Made by a program: the position numbers and the translations under genes. 64,000 nt of DNA. Origin: Burkholderia sp. PAMC 26561 (GTDB taxonomy: Bacteria; Pseudomonadota; Gammaproteobacteria; Burkholderiales; Burkholderiaceae). The DNA is taken from positions 2,170,001-2,234,000 of the forward strand of contig NZ_CP014306.1 of the NCBI RefSeq assembly GCF_001557535.2, written 5' to 3'. Below are positions 46,043-55,491 of the stretch, one piece after another (position 1 is the stretch's first letter; every line of letters starts with the position of its first letter). The notes under the pieces are model-generated. The model saw nothing but the letters and a program-made list of their open reading frames with translations, was not told the DNA's origin and did not search any database.

Positions 46043-47071
46043 TCAGGCCGCTGCGTGCCAGTAGGCATCGAGCTTGGCGACCATGGCGTTGCGTTCTGCA
46101 TCCGTCACGAACGAGGCTTCCAGGCTGTTCTTGAGCAGCGTGTAGACCTCGGCATCGGTGAGATTCAGGGCTTCCTGGATCGCGAAGTAATTGGCGTTCA
46201 CGTAACCGCCGAAGTACGCCGGATCGTCCGAATTGATCATCACGGCCACGCCCTGGTCGAGCAGCGCCTTGAGCGTGTGCTTGGTCATGTCGTCGAAGAC
46301 GCGCAGCTTCAGGTTCGACAGCGGGCAGACGGTCAGCGCAATGCGGGCATCGGCGAGACGCGCGACCAACGCCGGGTCTTCCATGCTGCGCACGCCGTGA
46401 TCGACACGATCGACCTTCAGCAGATCGAGCGCTTCGTACACGTACGCAGGCGGTCCTTCTTCGCCTGCATGCGCCACGAGTTTCAGGCCTTTATCGCGCG
46501 CCTTTGCGAACACGCGCTCGAACTTCGACGGCGGATGTCCACGCTCCGACGAATCCAGCCCGACACCAATCAGCCGATGCTTGTATTGATCGAACAGGGG
46601 CAGGGCTTCATTGAATGTCTTGAGCGCGTCTTCCTCCGGCAAATGGCGCAGGAAACACAGGATCACCTTGCTCGTCAGGCCGCGCTTCTCGCCTTCGGCC
46701 AACGCGCTTTCAATACCCGCCATTGCCGTCGCAATCGACACACCGCGCTCGGTGTGCGTCTGGGGATCGAAGAAAATTTCGGTGTGCGTGACATGGTCGG
46801 CAAGCGCGCGTTCGACGTACGCCATGGTCATGTCGTGAAAATCGCGTTCGTGCAGCAGCACGCTCGCGCCGGCGTAATAAATATCCAGGAACGATTGCAG
46901 GTCGGTGAATGCGTAAGCCGCGCGCAATGCATCGATGGAATCGTACGCGAGCGTCACGCCGTTGCGCTTTGCCAGCTCGAAAATCAGTTCGGGTTCGAGC
47001 GAACCTTCAATATGGATATGGAGCTCGGCTTTGGGCGCGCGGGCGATCTTTTCGGCGAGAGTGGCAGTCAT
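46043..47071 (-). CDS. Adenine deaminase (adenosine deaminase superfamily)
   Basis: 342 residues. Metal/active-site motifs [33 protein letters not shown] and [10 protein letters not shown] are complete. [14 protein letters not shown] is the variant found in bacterial and fungal adenine deaminases, not classical adenosine deaminases, so adenine to hypoxanthine is the likely reaction; adenosine remains possible. ATG at 47071. Third of six steps from xdhA, 26 bp after xdhC. Confidence 0.88.
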   Translation of the reverse strand: MTATLAEKIARAPKAELHIHIEGSLEPELIFELAKRNGVTLAYDSIDALRAAYAFTDLQSFLDIYYAGASVLLHERDFHDMTMAYVERALADHVTHTEIFFDPQTHTERGVSIATAMAGIESALAEGEKRGLTSKVILCFLRHLPEEDALKTFNEALPLFDQYKHRLIGVGLDSSERGHPPSKFERVFAKARDKGLKLVAHAGEEGPPAYVYEALDLLKVDRVDHGVRSMEDPALVARLADARIALTVCPLSNLKLRVFDDMTKHTLKALLDQGVAVMINSDDPAYFGGYVNANYFAIQEALNLTDAEVYTLLKNSLEASFVTDAERNAMVAKLDAYWHAAA

Positions 47072-47097
47072 GTTGTTGTGCTTAAAAAAGGTCTTGA

Positions 47098-48123
47098 TCA
47101 CGCGGTTTGCGGATGCTGCGCGGAATTGTAGCCGTGCGCGGCGTGTTCTTCGACCTTCTGCAACAACTGGGCTGCAACGGAGACTGCGATCATTTCCGGG
47201 GCTTTATCAACGATTCCGGGTACGCCGATGGGGCAGGTCATGCGGTCAATCCGCATGGGTTCGATACCGCGCGCCGCCAGACGCCGCTCGAACTGGACCT
47301 TCTTCGTGTGCGAACCGATCATGCCGAAAAACGCGAAATCCCCACGGCGGAGAATGCGTTCGGCGAGCGCGAGATCGAGCGCGTGGTTATGCGTCATTAC
47401 CAGGAAATAGCTGTTGGCCCTGGCTTCGTCCACGGCGGATTCGGGCGTGCCGCTGGCGTCCATGGTGACGTTGTCAGGGAGATGATCCGGGGGCGGGAAG
47501 GTTTCATCGCGTTCATCGACCCAGACGACCCGGCATGGCAGATTGGCCAGCACCCTGACGATCGCCGCGCCCACGTGTCCCGCGCCGAACAGCACCACGG
47601 AGAACTCGCGCAACGTGATGGTCTCGGTGAGCAATGCGCCGCTTTCGTCGAAGCCTGAGCCGTCCCAGAGCAGGCAGTCCTGCGTGTTCGTGCCCGGCTC
47701 GGGATCGGACAGCATCACAGCTTCGGGGAAGGGACCGAAACCGACGCTGCGCACGGTCGGATGGCCCTGCGTCAGGCGTTTGTTAAGCGACGTCACCCAT
47801 GCCAGATCGCCGATATCCAGGCGCTCGAACGCCAGCACGACTGCGCCGCCGCAACACTGGCCGAGACTCGGGCCGAGTGCGAAACGTTCGAGACGCCGCA
47901 TGTGCGGACTGCGCGCGCCGTCTTTCAGCACTTGCCGCGCGGTTTCGATCGCTTTCCATTCGAGATGGCCGCCGCCGATGGTATGACGCGTGTCGTCGCG
48001 GGTAACGAGCATCTTCGTTCCCGGCTCGCGCGGCGCCGAACCCTGCACGCGCGCGACCGTCACCAGCACGACGGCGTCGCCGTGTGCGAGAAGGTGTTGC
48101 AGGTCGTGCAGCCAGGCTTGCAT
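47098..48123 (-). CDS. xdhC: Xanthine dehydrogenase accessory protein XdhC
   Basis: 341 residues. Inserts sulfurated molybdenum cofactor into xanthine dehydrogenase. N-terminal XdhC/CoxI domain: [41 protein letters not shown]-terminal Rossmann-like domain: [17 protein letters not shown] and [17 protein letters not shown] 48123, 11 bp after the xdhB stop. Confidence 0.95.
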   Translation of the reverse strand: MQAWLHDLQHLLAHGDAVVLVTVARVQGSAPREPGTKMLVTRDDTRHTIGGGHLEWKAIETARQVLKDGARSPHMRRLERFALGPSLGQCCGGAVVLAFERLDIGDLAWVTSLNKRLTQGHPTVRSVGFGPFPEAVMLSDPEPGTNTQDCLLWDGSGFDESGALLTETITLREFSVVLFGAGHVGAAIVRVLANLPCRVVWVDERDETFPPPDHLPDNVTMDASGTPESAVDEARANSYFLVMTHNHALDLALAERILRRGDFAFFGMIGSHTKKVQFERRLAARGIEPMRIDRMTCPIGVPGIVDKAPEMIAVSVAAQLLQKVEEHAAHGYNSAQHPQTA

Positions 48124-48134
48124 GGTGTGCGCTC

Positions 48135-50585
48135 CTAGTTGACCGTCGCGGGCTGCGCGACGTCTGCTACTGCTTCGACTACTTGCTTCGATGCTTGCGC
48201 GTCCAAAGCGTTCAGTATCGATTCAGGTGTGGCGGGGGCGCGCAAAACGGGGGCATCGATGGAATCGGGTGCTGTCGACGCGATGGCCGCGCGAATCGCG
48301 AGCAACACCGAAAATCCGAGCAGCAGCGGCGGCTCGCCTACGGCCTTTGAACGGAACACGGTCGGCTCGACGTTCTGGTTCTCGAAGAGCTTCACGTTCA
48401 TCGCGGCAGGAATATCGCTCACTGATGGAATCTTGTAAGTGGACGGCGCGTGTGTCATCAGGCGGCCATCGCGGTTCCACCAGAGTTCTTCGGTCGTGAG
48501 CCAGCCCATGCCTTGCACGAAGCCGCCCTCCACCTGACCGATATCGAGCGATGGGTTGATCGACTGGCCCGCGTCGTGGAGGATATCGGCGCGTAGCAAA
48601 CGCCATTCGCCGGTCAGCGTGTCCACGACCACTTCCGAGATCGCCGCGCCGTACGCGAAATAGTAGAACGGCTGGCCGGTCAGCGTTTTCGAATCCCAGT
48701 TGACCTTGGGCGTGGCGTAGAAACCATCGGACCACAACTGGACACGCGCAAGATAAGCAGCCGCGACGAGTTGATCGAAGGGCATCTGGCCACCGTTCGA
48801 TTCCACCACGCCATTGTGGAAACGCACGTCTTCCGGACGTCCGCCGAGTTGTCTTGCCGCCAGTTCCGCGAGCCGTGCGCGAACGGTGAGTGCGGCGGCT
48901 TCGGCCGCTTTACCGTTCAAATCGCTTCCCGTCGATGCCGCCGTCGCCGATGTATTCACGACCTTGGAGGTATCGGTCGCCGTCACGCGAACTCGCGATA
49001 ACGCCACGCCCAATGCATTCGCCACGACCTGCGCGACCTTTGTGTTCAAGCCCTGGCCCATTTCCGTGCCGCCGTGATTCACGAGCGCGGAGCCGTCCTT
49101 GTAGACATGCACGAGCGCGCCGGCCTGGTTCAGGAACGGCACGTTGAACGAGATGCCGAACTTGACGGGCGTGAACGCAATGCCGCGCTTGAGCACGGGA
49201 CTTGTTGCGTTGAACGCGGCAATCGCACGGCGCCGCTGCGCATAGGCACTCGTTGAAACCAGTTCATCGGTCAGGGGTTGAAGCACATTGTCTTCGACGG
49301 TCTGGCCGTACGGCGTAACGTTGCGCTCGCCGATGCCGTAGTAGTTCACGCGACGCACATCGACGGGATCGCGCTTCAACCGGTGCGCGATCTCATCCAT
49401 CAAGACTTCCATCACGAGCGCGCCTTGCGGACCGCCGAAGCCGCGAAATGCCGTGTTCGACTGCGTGTTCGTGCGGCAGCACAGCGCGGTGATATCGACG
49501 TCTTTCAAGAAGTACGCGTTATCGAAATGGCAGACCGCGCGTGTCGCCACGGCGCCCGACAAATCCGCCGAATAACCTGCGCGCAATGCGATTTCCACGC
49601 GCGCGCCTTGCAGACGGCCGTCGTCATCGAAGCCGGCTTCGTAGGTGTAGACGGCGTCGTGGCGCTTGCCGGTGATCATGAAATCGTCGTCGCGATCGGC
49701 CCGCAGTTTCACGGGTTTATGCAGCAAATGCGCGGCCAGCGACGCGATGCACGCAAAGATCCCCGATTGCGATTCCTTGCCGCCGAATCCACCGCCCATC
49801 CTGCGGCATTCGCACTGGACGTTGTGCGTGGGCCAGTCGAGCATGTGCGCGACCAGATGCTGCATTTCGCTCGGATGCTGCGTCGAGCTATAGACGAGGA
49901 TTGAGTCATGTTCCTTCGGGACAGCGTACGCAATCTGCCCTTCCAGATAGAACTGCTCCTGCCCGCCGACTTCGAATTCACCCTGGAGCCGGTGCTTCGC
50001 CGCCGCCATCTTTCCATCCGGATCGCCACGTTTCAAATGCAGCGGCGGCAACACGAATTCCTTCTTCGCCTTGGCATCACGCGGTGTGAGGATGGCTTCG
50101 AGCGGTTCGTACCGGATCACTTCTTCGCTTTTGGCGAGCGCGGCAGCGCGGCGCGCCAGATCGTGCGTTTCCGCGATAACCGCAAACACCGGCTGCCCAA
50201 GGTAATGCACTTCGTCTTTGGCGAGGATCGGGTCGTCGTGCAGCACGGGGCCGCAATTGTTCTCGCCGGGGATGTCGTCGGCGGTAAAGACGGCGATCAC
50301 GCCGGGCGCGGCAAGAACGAGATCGAGGTTGATCGACACGATGCGCGCATGCGCATGCCGCGACAGGCCAAGCGCCGCGTGCAAGGTGCCGCGCACCTCG
50401 CCGATGTCATCCACATACGTGGCTTCGCCGCTTACATGCAGGTGCGCCGATTCGTGCGGCAAGCCGACGCCGATCGCGGCGCCCTCCGGCTTTTTAGCCG
50501 ATGGCGCGTCGAGGGTTTCACCGGTGCGCGCCGTGATTTCGCTGTCGGCGGCGCTGTCGAGGAGGGGATCGGTACGCTTGTTCAT
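48135..50585 (-). CDS. xdhB: Xanthine dehydrogenase, molybdopterin-binding subunit
   Basis: 816 residues. GLPHESAHLHVSGEATYVDD is the standard start of the domain after a variable 35-residue lead. MGGGFGGKE, AFRGFGGPQGAL and GTEMGQGLNTK bind the cofactor; the catalytic Glu is in AVGEPPLLLG. Forms the heteromeric enzyme with XdhA that oxidises hypoxanthine and xanthine to urate. ATG at 50585; 55 bp after xdhA. Confidence 0.96.
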   Translation of the reverse strand: MNKRTDPLLDSAADSEITARTGETLDAPSAKKPEGAAIGVGLPHESAHLHVSGEATYVDDIGEVRGTLHAALGLSRHAHARIVSINLDLVLAAPGVIAVFTADDIPGENNCGPVLHDDPILAKDEVHYLGQPVFAVIAETHDLARRAAALAKSEEVIRYEPLEAILTPRDAKAKKEFVLPPLHLKRGDPDGKMAAAKHRLQGEFEVGGQEQFYLEGQIAYAVPKEHDSILVYSSTQHPSEMQHLVAHMLDWPTHNVQCECRRMGGGFGGKESQSGIFACIASLAAHLLHKPVKLRADRDDDFMITGKRHDAVYTYEAGFDDDGRLQGARVEIALRAGYSADLSGAVATRAVCHFDNAYFLKDVDITALCCRTNTQSNTAFRGFGGPQGALVMEVLMDEIAHRLKRDPVDVRRVNYYGIGERNVTPYGQTVEDNVLQPLTDELVSTSAYAQRRRAIAAFNATSPVLKRGIAFTPVKFGISFNVPFLNQAGALVHVYKDGSALVNHGGTEMGQGLNTKVAQVVANALGVALSRVRVTATDTSKVVNTSATAASTGSDLNGKAAEAAALTVRARLAELAARQLGGRPEDVRFHNGVVESNGGQMPFDQLVAAAYLARVQLWSDGFYATPKVNWDSKTLTGQPFYYFAYGAAISEVVVDTLTGEWRLLRADILHDAGQSINPSLDIGQVEGGFVQGMGWLTTEELWWNRDGRLMTHAPSTYKIPSVSDIPAAMNVKLFENQNVEPTVFRSKAVGEPPLLLGFSVLLAIRAAIASTAPDSIDAPVLRAPATPESILNALDAQASKQVVEAVADVAQPATVN

Positions 50586-50640
50586 CGCGTGGTCCTTGAT
50601 GCTTGTGGTGCTGCGTTTATACGGCCTGTGAAAGACCCGC

Positions 50641-52143
50641 TTATTGCGTGTCGAACGCGAACGCGTTGACGTCGTGGAGTGCGAGCGGCTCGTTCTCGCG
50701 CGTTTCCAGGAAGAAACGCCAGAGCACGTTGCGCGCCACTTTGCTTCTGTAGGCGCTCGACGCACGCATGTCGGTGAGCGGCTGGAAGTCGACGTCCAGC
50801 GCCTGCATGGCGGCCTGGACGTTCGCCTCGTTCCACTCCTGATTCACCAGGACGGCTTCGGCATTCGATGCCCGCTTCGGCGTTGCCGCCATGCCGCCGA
50901 ACGCGAATCGCGCGGCGGTGACACGGGTGCCATCGAGCGTCACCGCGAACGCCGCGCACACGGCCGAGATGTCCGAGTCGTAGCGCTTCGAGACCTTGTA
51001 AGTGCGAAAACGCAATTTCGCCGATGGCAGCGGCACACGGATCGCCGCCACGAACTCGCCCGGTTCGAGCGCGGATTTCTGATAGCCGAGATAGAACTTG
51101 TCGAGCGGCATCGAGCGGGTTTTCATCGCACGCTGCAGCACGATTTCGGCGTCGAGCGCGATCAGCGCAGGCATGGAATCGCCGATGGGCGAACCGTTCG
51201 CGACATTCCCGCCGAGCGTGCCGGCGTTGCGGATCGGCCGCGATGCAAAGCGCGTCCACATCTCCGCGAGTTCCGGATAAATGGACGAGAGCGCGCCATA
51301 CGCATCTTCCAGCGACGCCGCCGCGCCAACGGTGAGCCATTGAGCATCGCGCGTAATGGACTTCAACTCGGCCACATTGCCAATGAAGAGGATATCGCCG
51401 AGATTGCGGAATTGCTTGGTGATCCACAAGCCGATGTCCGTGCTGCCGGCAAGAATCCTTGCGTCCGGGTGTTCGGCGCGAAGGCGGCCGAACTCCGCGA
51501 GCGTCACCGGCGCGTAGAAGGTCGGACGGCCGAACGCGGCGCCGCGTGCGTCGGGCGCCGTGTATTCGAACGTGTACTTGCGCTGGATGGATTGGAGTTG
51601 CTCTTTGAGCGTCTCGCGGTCGAGCGCCGAGCGCGGATACTCGAACATTTTCTGCGAAGCATCCACGATCGGCCGATACCCCGTGCACCGGCAGAGATTG
51701 CCGGAGAGGGCGGCGTTGATTTCGTCGCGGGTGGGCATGCCGGCGTCGCTCGGCTGATTCTGGTAGAGCGCCCACATCGACATCACGAAACCCGGTGTGC
51801 AGAAGCCGCATTGCGAACCGTGGCAATCGACCATGGCCTGCTGGACGGGATGCAGCGTGCCGTCCTTCTCGCGCAGATCTTCGACGGTGAAAAGCGCGCG
51901 GCCATCGAGCGTCGGCATGAGCTGGATGCAGGCGTTGACCGCCTTGAGCTGCGGTTGCCCGTCGCCATCCAGTTCACCGATAACCACCGTGCACGCGCCA
52001 CAATCGCCCTCGGCGCAGCCTTCCTTGGTGCCGGTGCATTGGTCGTGTTCGCGCAAATGCTGCAGCACGGTGCGGGTGGCGGGTGCATCAAGCACTTCGC
52101 GGATTGCGCCGTGCTGAAAAAACCGGATGGTTTGCGTTGTCAT
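50641..52143 (-). CDS. xdhA: Xanthine dehydrogenase, FeS/FAD small subunit
   Basis: 500 residues. Plant-type [2Fe-2S] ligands in CAEGDCGACT, second cluster in SQCGFCTPGF and LCRCTGYRP; FAD domain from about 190 (ILAGSTDIGLW; GGNVANGSPIGDSMPALIAL). Passes electrons from the Mo site to NAD+. ATG at 52143 is the first plausible start. First gene of the purine operon; a 23-bp palindrome is found about 95-118 bp upstream. Confidence 0.96.
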   Translation of the reverse strand: MTTQTIRFFQHGAIREVLDAPATRTVLQHLREHDQCTGTKEGCAEGDCGACTVVIGELDGDGQPQLKAVNACIQLMPTLDGRALFTVEDLREKDGTLHPVQQAMVDCHGSQCGFCTPGFVMSMWALYQNQPSDAGMPTRDEINAALSGNLCRCTGYRPIVDASQKMFEYPRSALDRETLKEQLQSIQRKYTFEYTAPDARGAAFGRPTFYAPVTLAEFGRLRAEHPDARILAGSTDIGLWITKQFRNLGDILFIGNVAELKSITRDAQWLTVGAAASLEDAYGALSSIYPELAEMWTRFASRPIRNAGTLGGNVANGSPIGDSMPALIALDAEIVLQRAMKTRSMPLDKFYLGYQKSALEPGEFVAAIRVPLPSAKLRFRTYKVSKRYDSDISAVCAAFAVTLDGTRVTAARFAFGGMAATPKRASNAEAVLVNQEWNEANVQAAMQALDVDFQPLTDMRASSAYRSKVARNVLWRFFLETRENEPLALHDVNAFAFDTQ

Positions 52144-52464
52144 ATAGAAGTCCGAGACATTGCGGATCAGGCGCGCGTTACGCGAAATCGGCTTTGAAAG
52201 TCCGGCCGAAGAGCGCACGTGGATCGCCATCCATGAAACAAGATATCACCGCAATATCTTGAAAAGATTCCGGTGAGCGTATCCAGATCATGCGAGGAGC
52301 CGAATGAGGGCGGAACGCGTTCGGCGACGCGGGTGATCCGGGGCGAGGGGGAAAGCCCCGGATTCGAGGCGCAGCGGCCTGGAGCGGCCGGATTTGCTTG
52401 GCTGACGCGGTTCGGGGAGTTCAAGGGCTCGGCGAAACACAGGGCCAGCGCCGAGGCCCGTTTA
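52144..52464 (-). promoter_or_regulatory. xdh operon upstream region with perfect inverted repeat
   Basis: 321 bp without a gene. At 52239-52261 lies CAAGATAT-N7-ATATCTTG, a perfect 8-7-8 dyad, centred about 107 bp upstream of the xdhA ATG. The ATAT-N7-ATAT core also satisfies the LysR T-N11-A rule. A purine- or urate-responsive regulator is expected; no regulator gene lies in the immediate neighbourhood. No confident -35/-10 pair picked. Confidence 0.5.
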
Positions 52465-53001
52465 TCAGGCTCGCAGCCTGCGTTTGGACCACAAACTTCC
52501 GGCGACGGCCAGAAACATTACAGTGAACCCGATCAGGCCCCACTGCGGAAGCGAAAGTCCGAGAATTGGCGGGTACGGCGTCTCGCACAAGCCTGCGACC
52601 TTGAACACCTGCGGCAGCCACTGCGCGGGCGGCAGGGAATCCACAAGGGGTTGCAGCGCATCGAAACCGCAACTGAAACCCGGATGCGCCTGGACATAGA
52701 CGTGCCGCGCGGAAGCGACCACGCCGCCCAGCGCTGAGAGGACGACGAGCACCTCGAGCAGCGCGATCCCGCGCCAACCTCTGAACGACGCGCCAAGCAG
52801 CGCAAATACGGCGATCAGCACGAAGAAATAACGCTGGATGATGCAGAGCGGGCAGGGATCTTCACCTTTCACGAACTGCAGATAAAGCGCGCCGCCGACC
52901 AGTGCCAGGCTTATCAGCGCAAGCAGGACCAGTAGCCGCCGTTCGCGGCGAATTGCGCGATCGTCCCCGTGCATGGTGAAGTGATTCAATGAATTATTCA
53001 T
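52465..53001 (-). CDS. dsbB: Disulfide bond formation protein DsbB
   Basis: 178 residues, four TM helices. The redox pairs are [10 protein letters not shown] (first periplasmic loop) and the Cys of GFSCGF and GLCETPYP (second loop); all four Cys are present. It re-oxidises DsbA and passes electrons to quinone. ATG 53001 is used; ATG 52974 would also keep the full membrane core. Amidase lies upstream on the same strand, 68 bp away. Confidence 0.94.
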   Translation of the reverse strand: MNNSLNHFTMHGDDRAIRRERRLLVLLALISLALVGGALYLQFVKGEDPCPLCIIQRYFFVLIAVFALLGASFRGWRGIALLEVLVVLSALGGVVASARHVYVQAHPGFSCGFDALQPLVDSLPPAQWLPQVFKVAGLCETPYPPILGLSLPQWGLIGFTVMFLAVAGSLWSKRRLRA

Positions 53002-53069
53002 ATTTCCGGTTGGTTCGAGAAAAAAGCACCTGAAGATGCGCATCCGGCGACGGAATTCTATCGCGTTGT

Positions 53070-54446
53070 TTATCGGGTGGTCTCAAGCACGGCTTCGACC
53101 GCGCGGCCAATGGAAAGCAGCACGTCGTCGCCAAATGGCGCGCCGGCCAGCATCAGGCCGACCGGAGCTTCGCCACGTGGATGGCAAGGCAGTGACAACG
53201 CGCAACTATCGAGGAAATTGAAGACCGACGGATTGCGCAAGATCAGTGCATTGATGCGGCCGAATGCTTCGTCGTCGTGTTCCAGATCGGCGATGCGCGG
53301 CGGCACGACCGGCACGGTCGGGCACACGATGGCGTCAAACCGCTGCCACAGCGTGCGCGCTTGCTCGATCATCGCGGCGCGTGCCTGCAAAAGGTCGAGA
53401 TAATCGGCAGCTGTAGCCGGCGCGCCCTTCACGATCCGCGTGCGCACGCGGGGGTCGTACTGGTCGGCATGCGCTGCGAGCAATTGCCGGTGCCACGCAT
53501 ATGCTTCCATGGACGCGAAGCTGAAGCGGCTGATCTCGCCAAGCTGGTCGAGCGGCCCGAAACGCACGTCCTCCACCAACGCGCCCGCCGCCGACAGATG
53601 CCCGATGGCAGCCGAATACGCGCTTGCAACGGTTTCGTCGACGCCGTCCATCACGAAGTTGGTCAGCACGCCGAGGCGCACGCCGTCGAGCGGCCGGGTT
53701 GCTGGCACGACGGCGTCGCGGCCGGCCAGGATCCTGTCGACCAACGCGCAGCACGCCACCGACAACCCGATTGGCCCGAACGAATCGAGCGTCGTGGACA
53801 AGGGCACGCCGCCTTGCGTGGGCACGCGCGCCGCGGTCGGTTTGAAGCCGGTCAGTCCGCAGAGCGCGGCCGGGATGCGGATGGAACCGCCGGTGTCCGT
53901 GCCCAGTGCAATGGCGGCCATGCCGTCCGCGACCGATGCCGCCGCCCCTGAAGACGAGCCGCCCGCGATGCGTTCGTCGCCCGCCACGTTGCTTCGATAC
54001 GGCGAGCGCGGCGTCCCGTAATGCGGGTTCAGCCCCAGCCCGGAAAACGCAAATTCGCTCATGTTGGTTCGCCCGACGATCACGCCGCCGGCACGCCGCA
54101 ACCGTGCAACGGCGACGGCGTCAGCCTTGGCCGGCTGTGCGTCGGCCAGCACGCGCGAACCCGCGCGCGTGACCTGGCCTTCGATATTGAAGAGATCCTT
54201 GATCGATATGGGAATGCCTGCGAGCGGCGAGAGCACGGTGCCGGCGCGGCGAAGTGCGTCATGCGCGTCAGCGGCGGCGCGGGCGCGGCCGGCATCGACC
54301 TGAAGGAAAGCGATCGCGCCTTGTCCGGCGGGATCTGCGATGCGTTCGAGTGCCTGTTCGACGAGCATCCGGCTAGTGGCCTTGCCGTCGCGAAGGGCTG
54401 CAGCGAGTTGCGCGAGGGGAGCAAATTGCGGCGAAGTGATGGGCAT
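53070..54446 (-). CDS. Amidase-signature family hydrolase
   Basis: 458 residues. Catalytic Lys in [12 protein letters not shown], cis-Ser and Ser nucleophile region in [15 protein letters not shown] and [17 protein letters not shown]. These hydrolyse small amides; this is a stand-alone member (no gatB/gatC nearby), so not obviously the tRNA amidotransferase subunit. ATG at 54446; TTG 54455 is an alternative. Substrate not predictable. Confidence 0.9.
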   Translation of the reverse strand: MPITSPQFAPLAQLAAALRDGKATSRMLVEQALERIADPAGQGAIAFLQVDAGRARAAADAHDALRRAGTVLSPLAGIPISIKDLFNIEGQVTRAGSRVLADAQPAKADAVAVARLRRAGGVIVGRTNMSEFAFSGLGLNPHYGTPRSPYRSNVAGDERIAGGSSSGAAASVADGMAAIALGTDTGGSIRIPAALCGLTGFKPTAARVPTQGGVPLSTTLDSFGPIGLSVACCALVDRILAGRDAVVPATRPLDGVRLGVLTNFVMDGVDETVASAYSAAIGHLSAAGALVEDVRFGPLDQLGEISRFSFASMEAYAWHRQLLAAHADQYDPRVRTRIVKGAPATAADYLDLLQARAAMIEQARTLWQRFDAIVCPTVPVVPPRIADLEHDDEAFGRINALILRNPSVFNFLDSCALSLPCHPRGEAPVGLMLAGAPFGDDVLLSIGRAVEAVLETTR

Positions 54447-54729
54447 GTTCGACAAGATTCAGTGGCGTGAACTGGACATGGTGCCGGGCGGCGCGCGAGG
54501 GCCGACCGTGCCCGAAAGTGGCTGTCATTCTATGCCAGTCGGACGCTTCCGGTAGTTAATACTCAGCGCAAACGAGCGCGTTAGCCATCCGGCTGATAGC
54601 GGCGACAGGGCGGGTTCCTTAAGCTTGGATTTCCGCTGCTGCGATTGTCTGCATGCGGAAAACAACAATGCCAGAAAAAACCCAAGCGTTTGGGTTTACT
54701 TGCGCGCTGCCAACGTATAGAGTGAACAC

Positions 54730-54981
54730 ATGCCAACGATTTTTCGCATCGGCGCTGCACGCGTCGTGATTTATCTGAACGACCATATGCCGGCGCACGT
54801 CCACGTACTGGACGGGAACCAGCATGCTGTTTTTAATCTTCACTGTCCGAATGGACCGCCGGCGCTTGTTAGAAACCACGGTTTTTCACACGCCGCTGCA
54901 AACACCTTTGCCCGCCGGATGCAGAACGTGGTCGGCTCACTGTGCACTGAATGGAAGACACTTCATGACTGCTTTAGTTGA
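54730..54981 (+). CDS. DUF4160 protein
   Basis: 83 residues. MPTIFRIGAARVVIYLNDHMPAHVHV is the DUF4160 signature with the conserved HxPxHxH histidines (quoted as NDHMPAHVHV), followed by FNLHCPNGPPALV. The gene's stop overlaps the start of the next gene, a DUF2442 protein. Such DUF4160/DUF2442 pairs occur widely and resemble toxin-antitoxin modules in size and layout, but no activity is established from the sequence. Confidence 0.8.
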   Translation: MPTIFRIGAARVVIYLNDHMPAHVHVLDGNQHAVFNLHCPNGPPALVRNHGFSHAAANTFARRMQNVVGSLCTEWKTLHDCFS

Positions 54982-55426
54982 AATTACCGAACGCCAGATG
55001 CGCGAAGCCGAAGAGCGGGCGCGCAAGCACGTTACCGAAAATCCGGTAGCGCTTTCCGCGGTGTTCATTCCGGAGGACGGCCGGCTATCAATCGAGTTGT
55101 CGAACGGTGCGTCGTTCGCCATTCCTGCGCGGCTGATACAAGGTCTGGAACACGCATCGAATGAGGATCTCGAAGAAATCGAGATCACGGCTTCGGGTAC
55201 GGGCCTGTATTTCCCTGCCGTCGACGCCGACATTCTTGTGCTTCCGCTGCTCGCAGGCGTAGTTGGATCGAGGTCGTTCATGGCCCGGCGAATGGGCAAG
55301 GCCGGCGGCGCGAGCCGCAGCGCTTCAAAGGTTGAAGCTGCTCGGGCGAACGGCGCTCGCGGCGGCCGGCCGCGCAAGGTTGCGGTACGGAGCGAAGAAG
55401 AGGGCTTGGTCCTGGCGAAAAAATAG
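54965..55426 (+). CDS. DUF2442 protein with basic C-terminal tail
   Basis: 153 residues. Residues about 25-100 are DUF2442: AVFIPEDGRLSIELSNGASF, IPARLIQGL and ASGTGLYFPAVDADILV. The C-terminus is Ala/Gly/Arg/Lys-rich (GGRPRKVAV) and may bind nucleic acid. The ATG at 54965 lies 17 bp inside the DUF4160 gene, so the two are translationally coupled. Confidence 0.8.
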   Translation: MTALVEITERQMREAEERARKHVTENPVALSAVFIPEDGRLSIELSNGASFAIPARLIQGLEHASNEDLEEIEITASGTGLYFPAVDADILVLPLLAGVVGSRSFMARRMGKAGGASRSASKVEAARANGARGGRPRKVAVRSEEEGLVLAKK

Positions 55427-55491
55427 CCTTGGGCGGCAATGGTTCCGCGCCGCCTTCGGCTTTATGGAAGGCGACCCGCAAGTCGTGCAAG

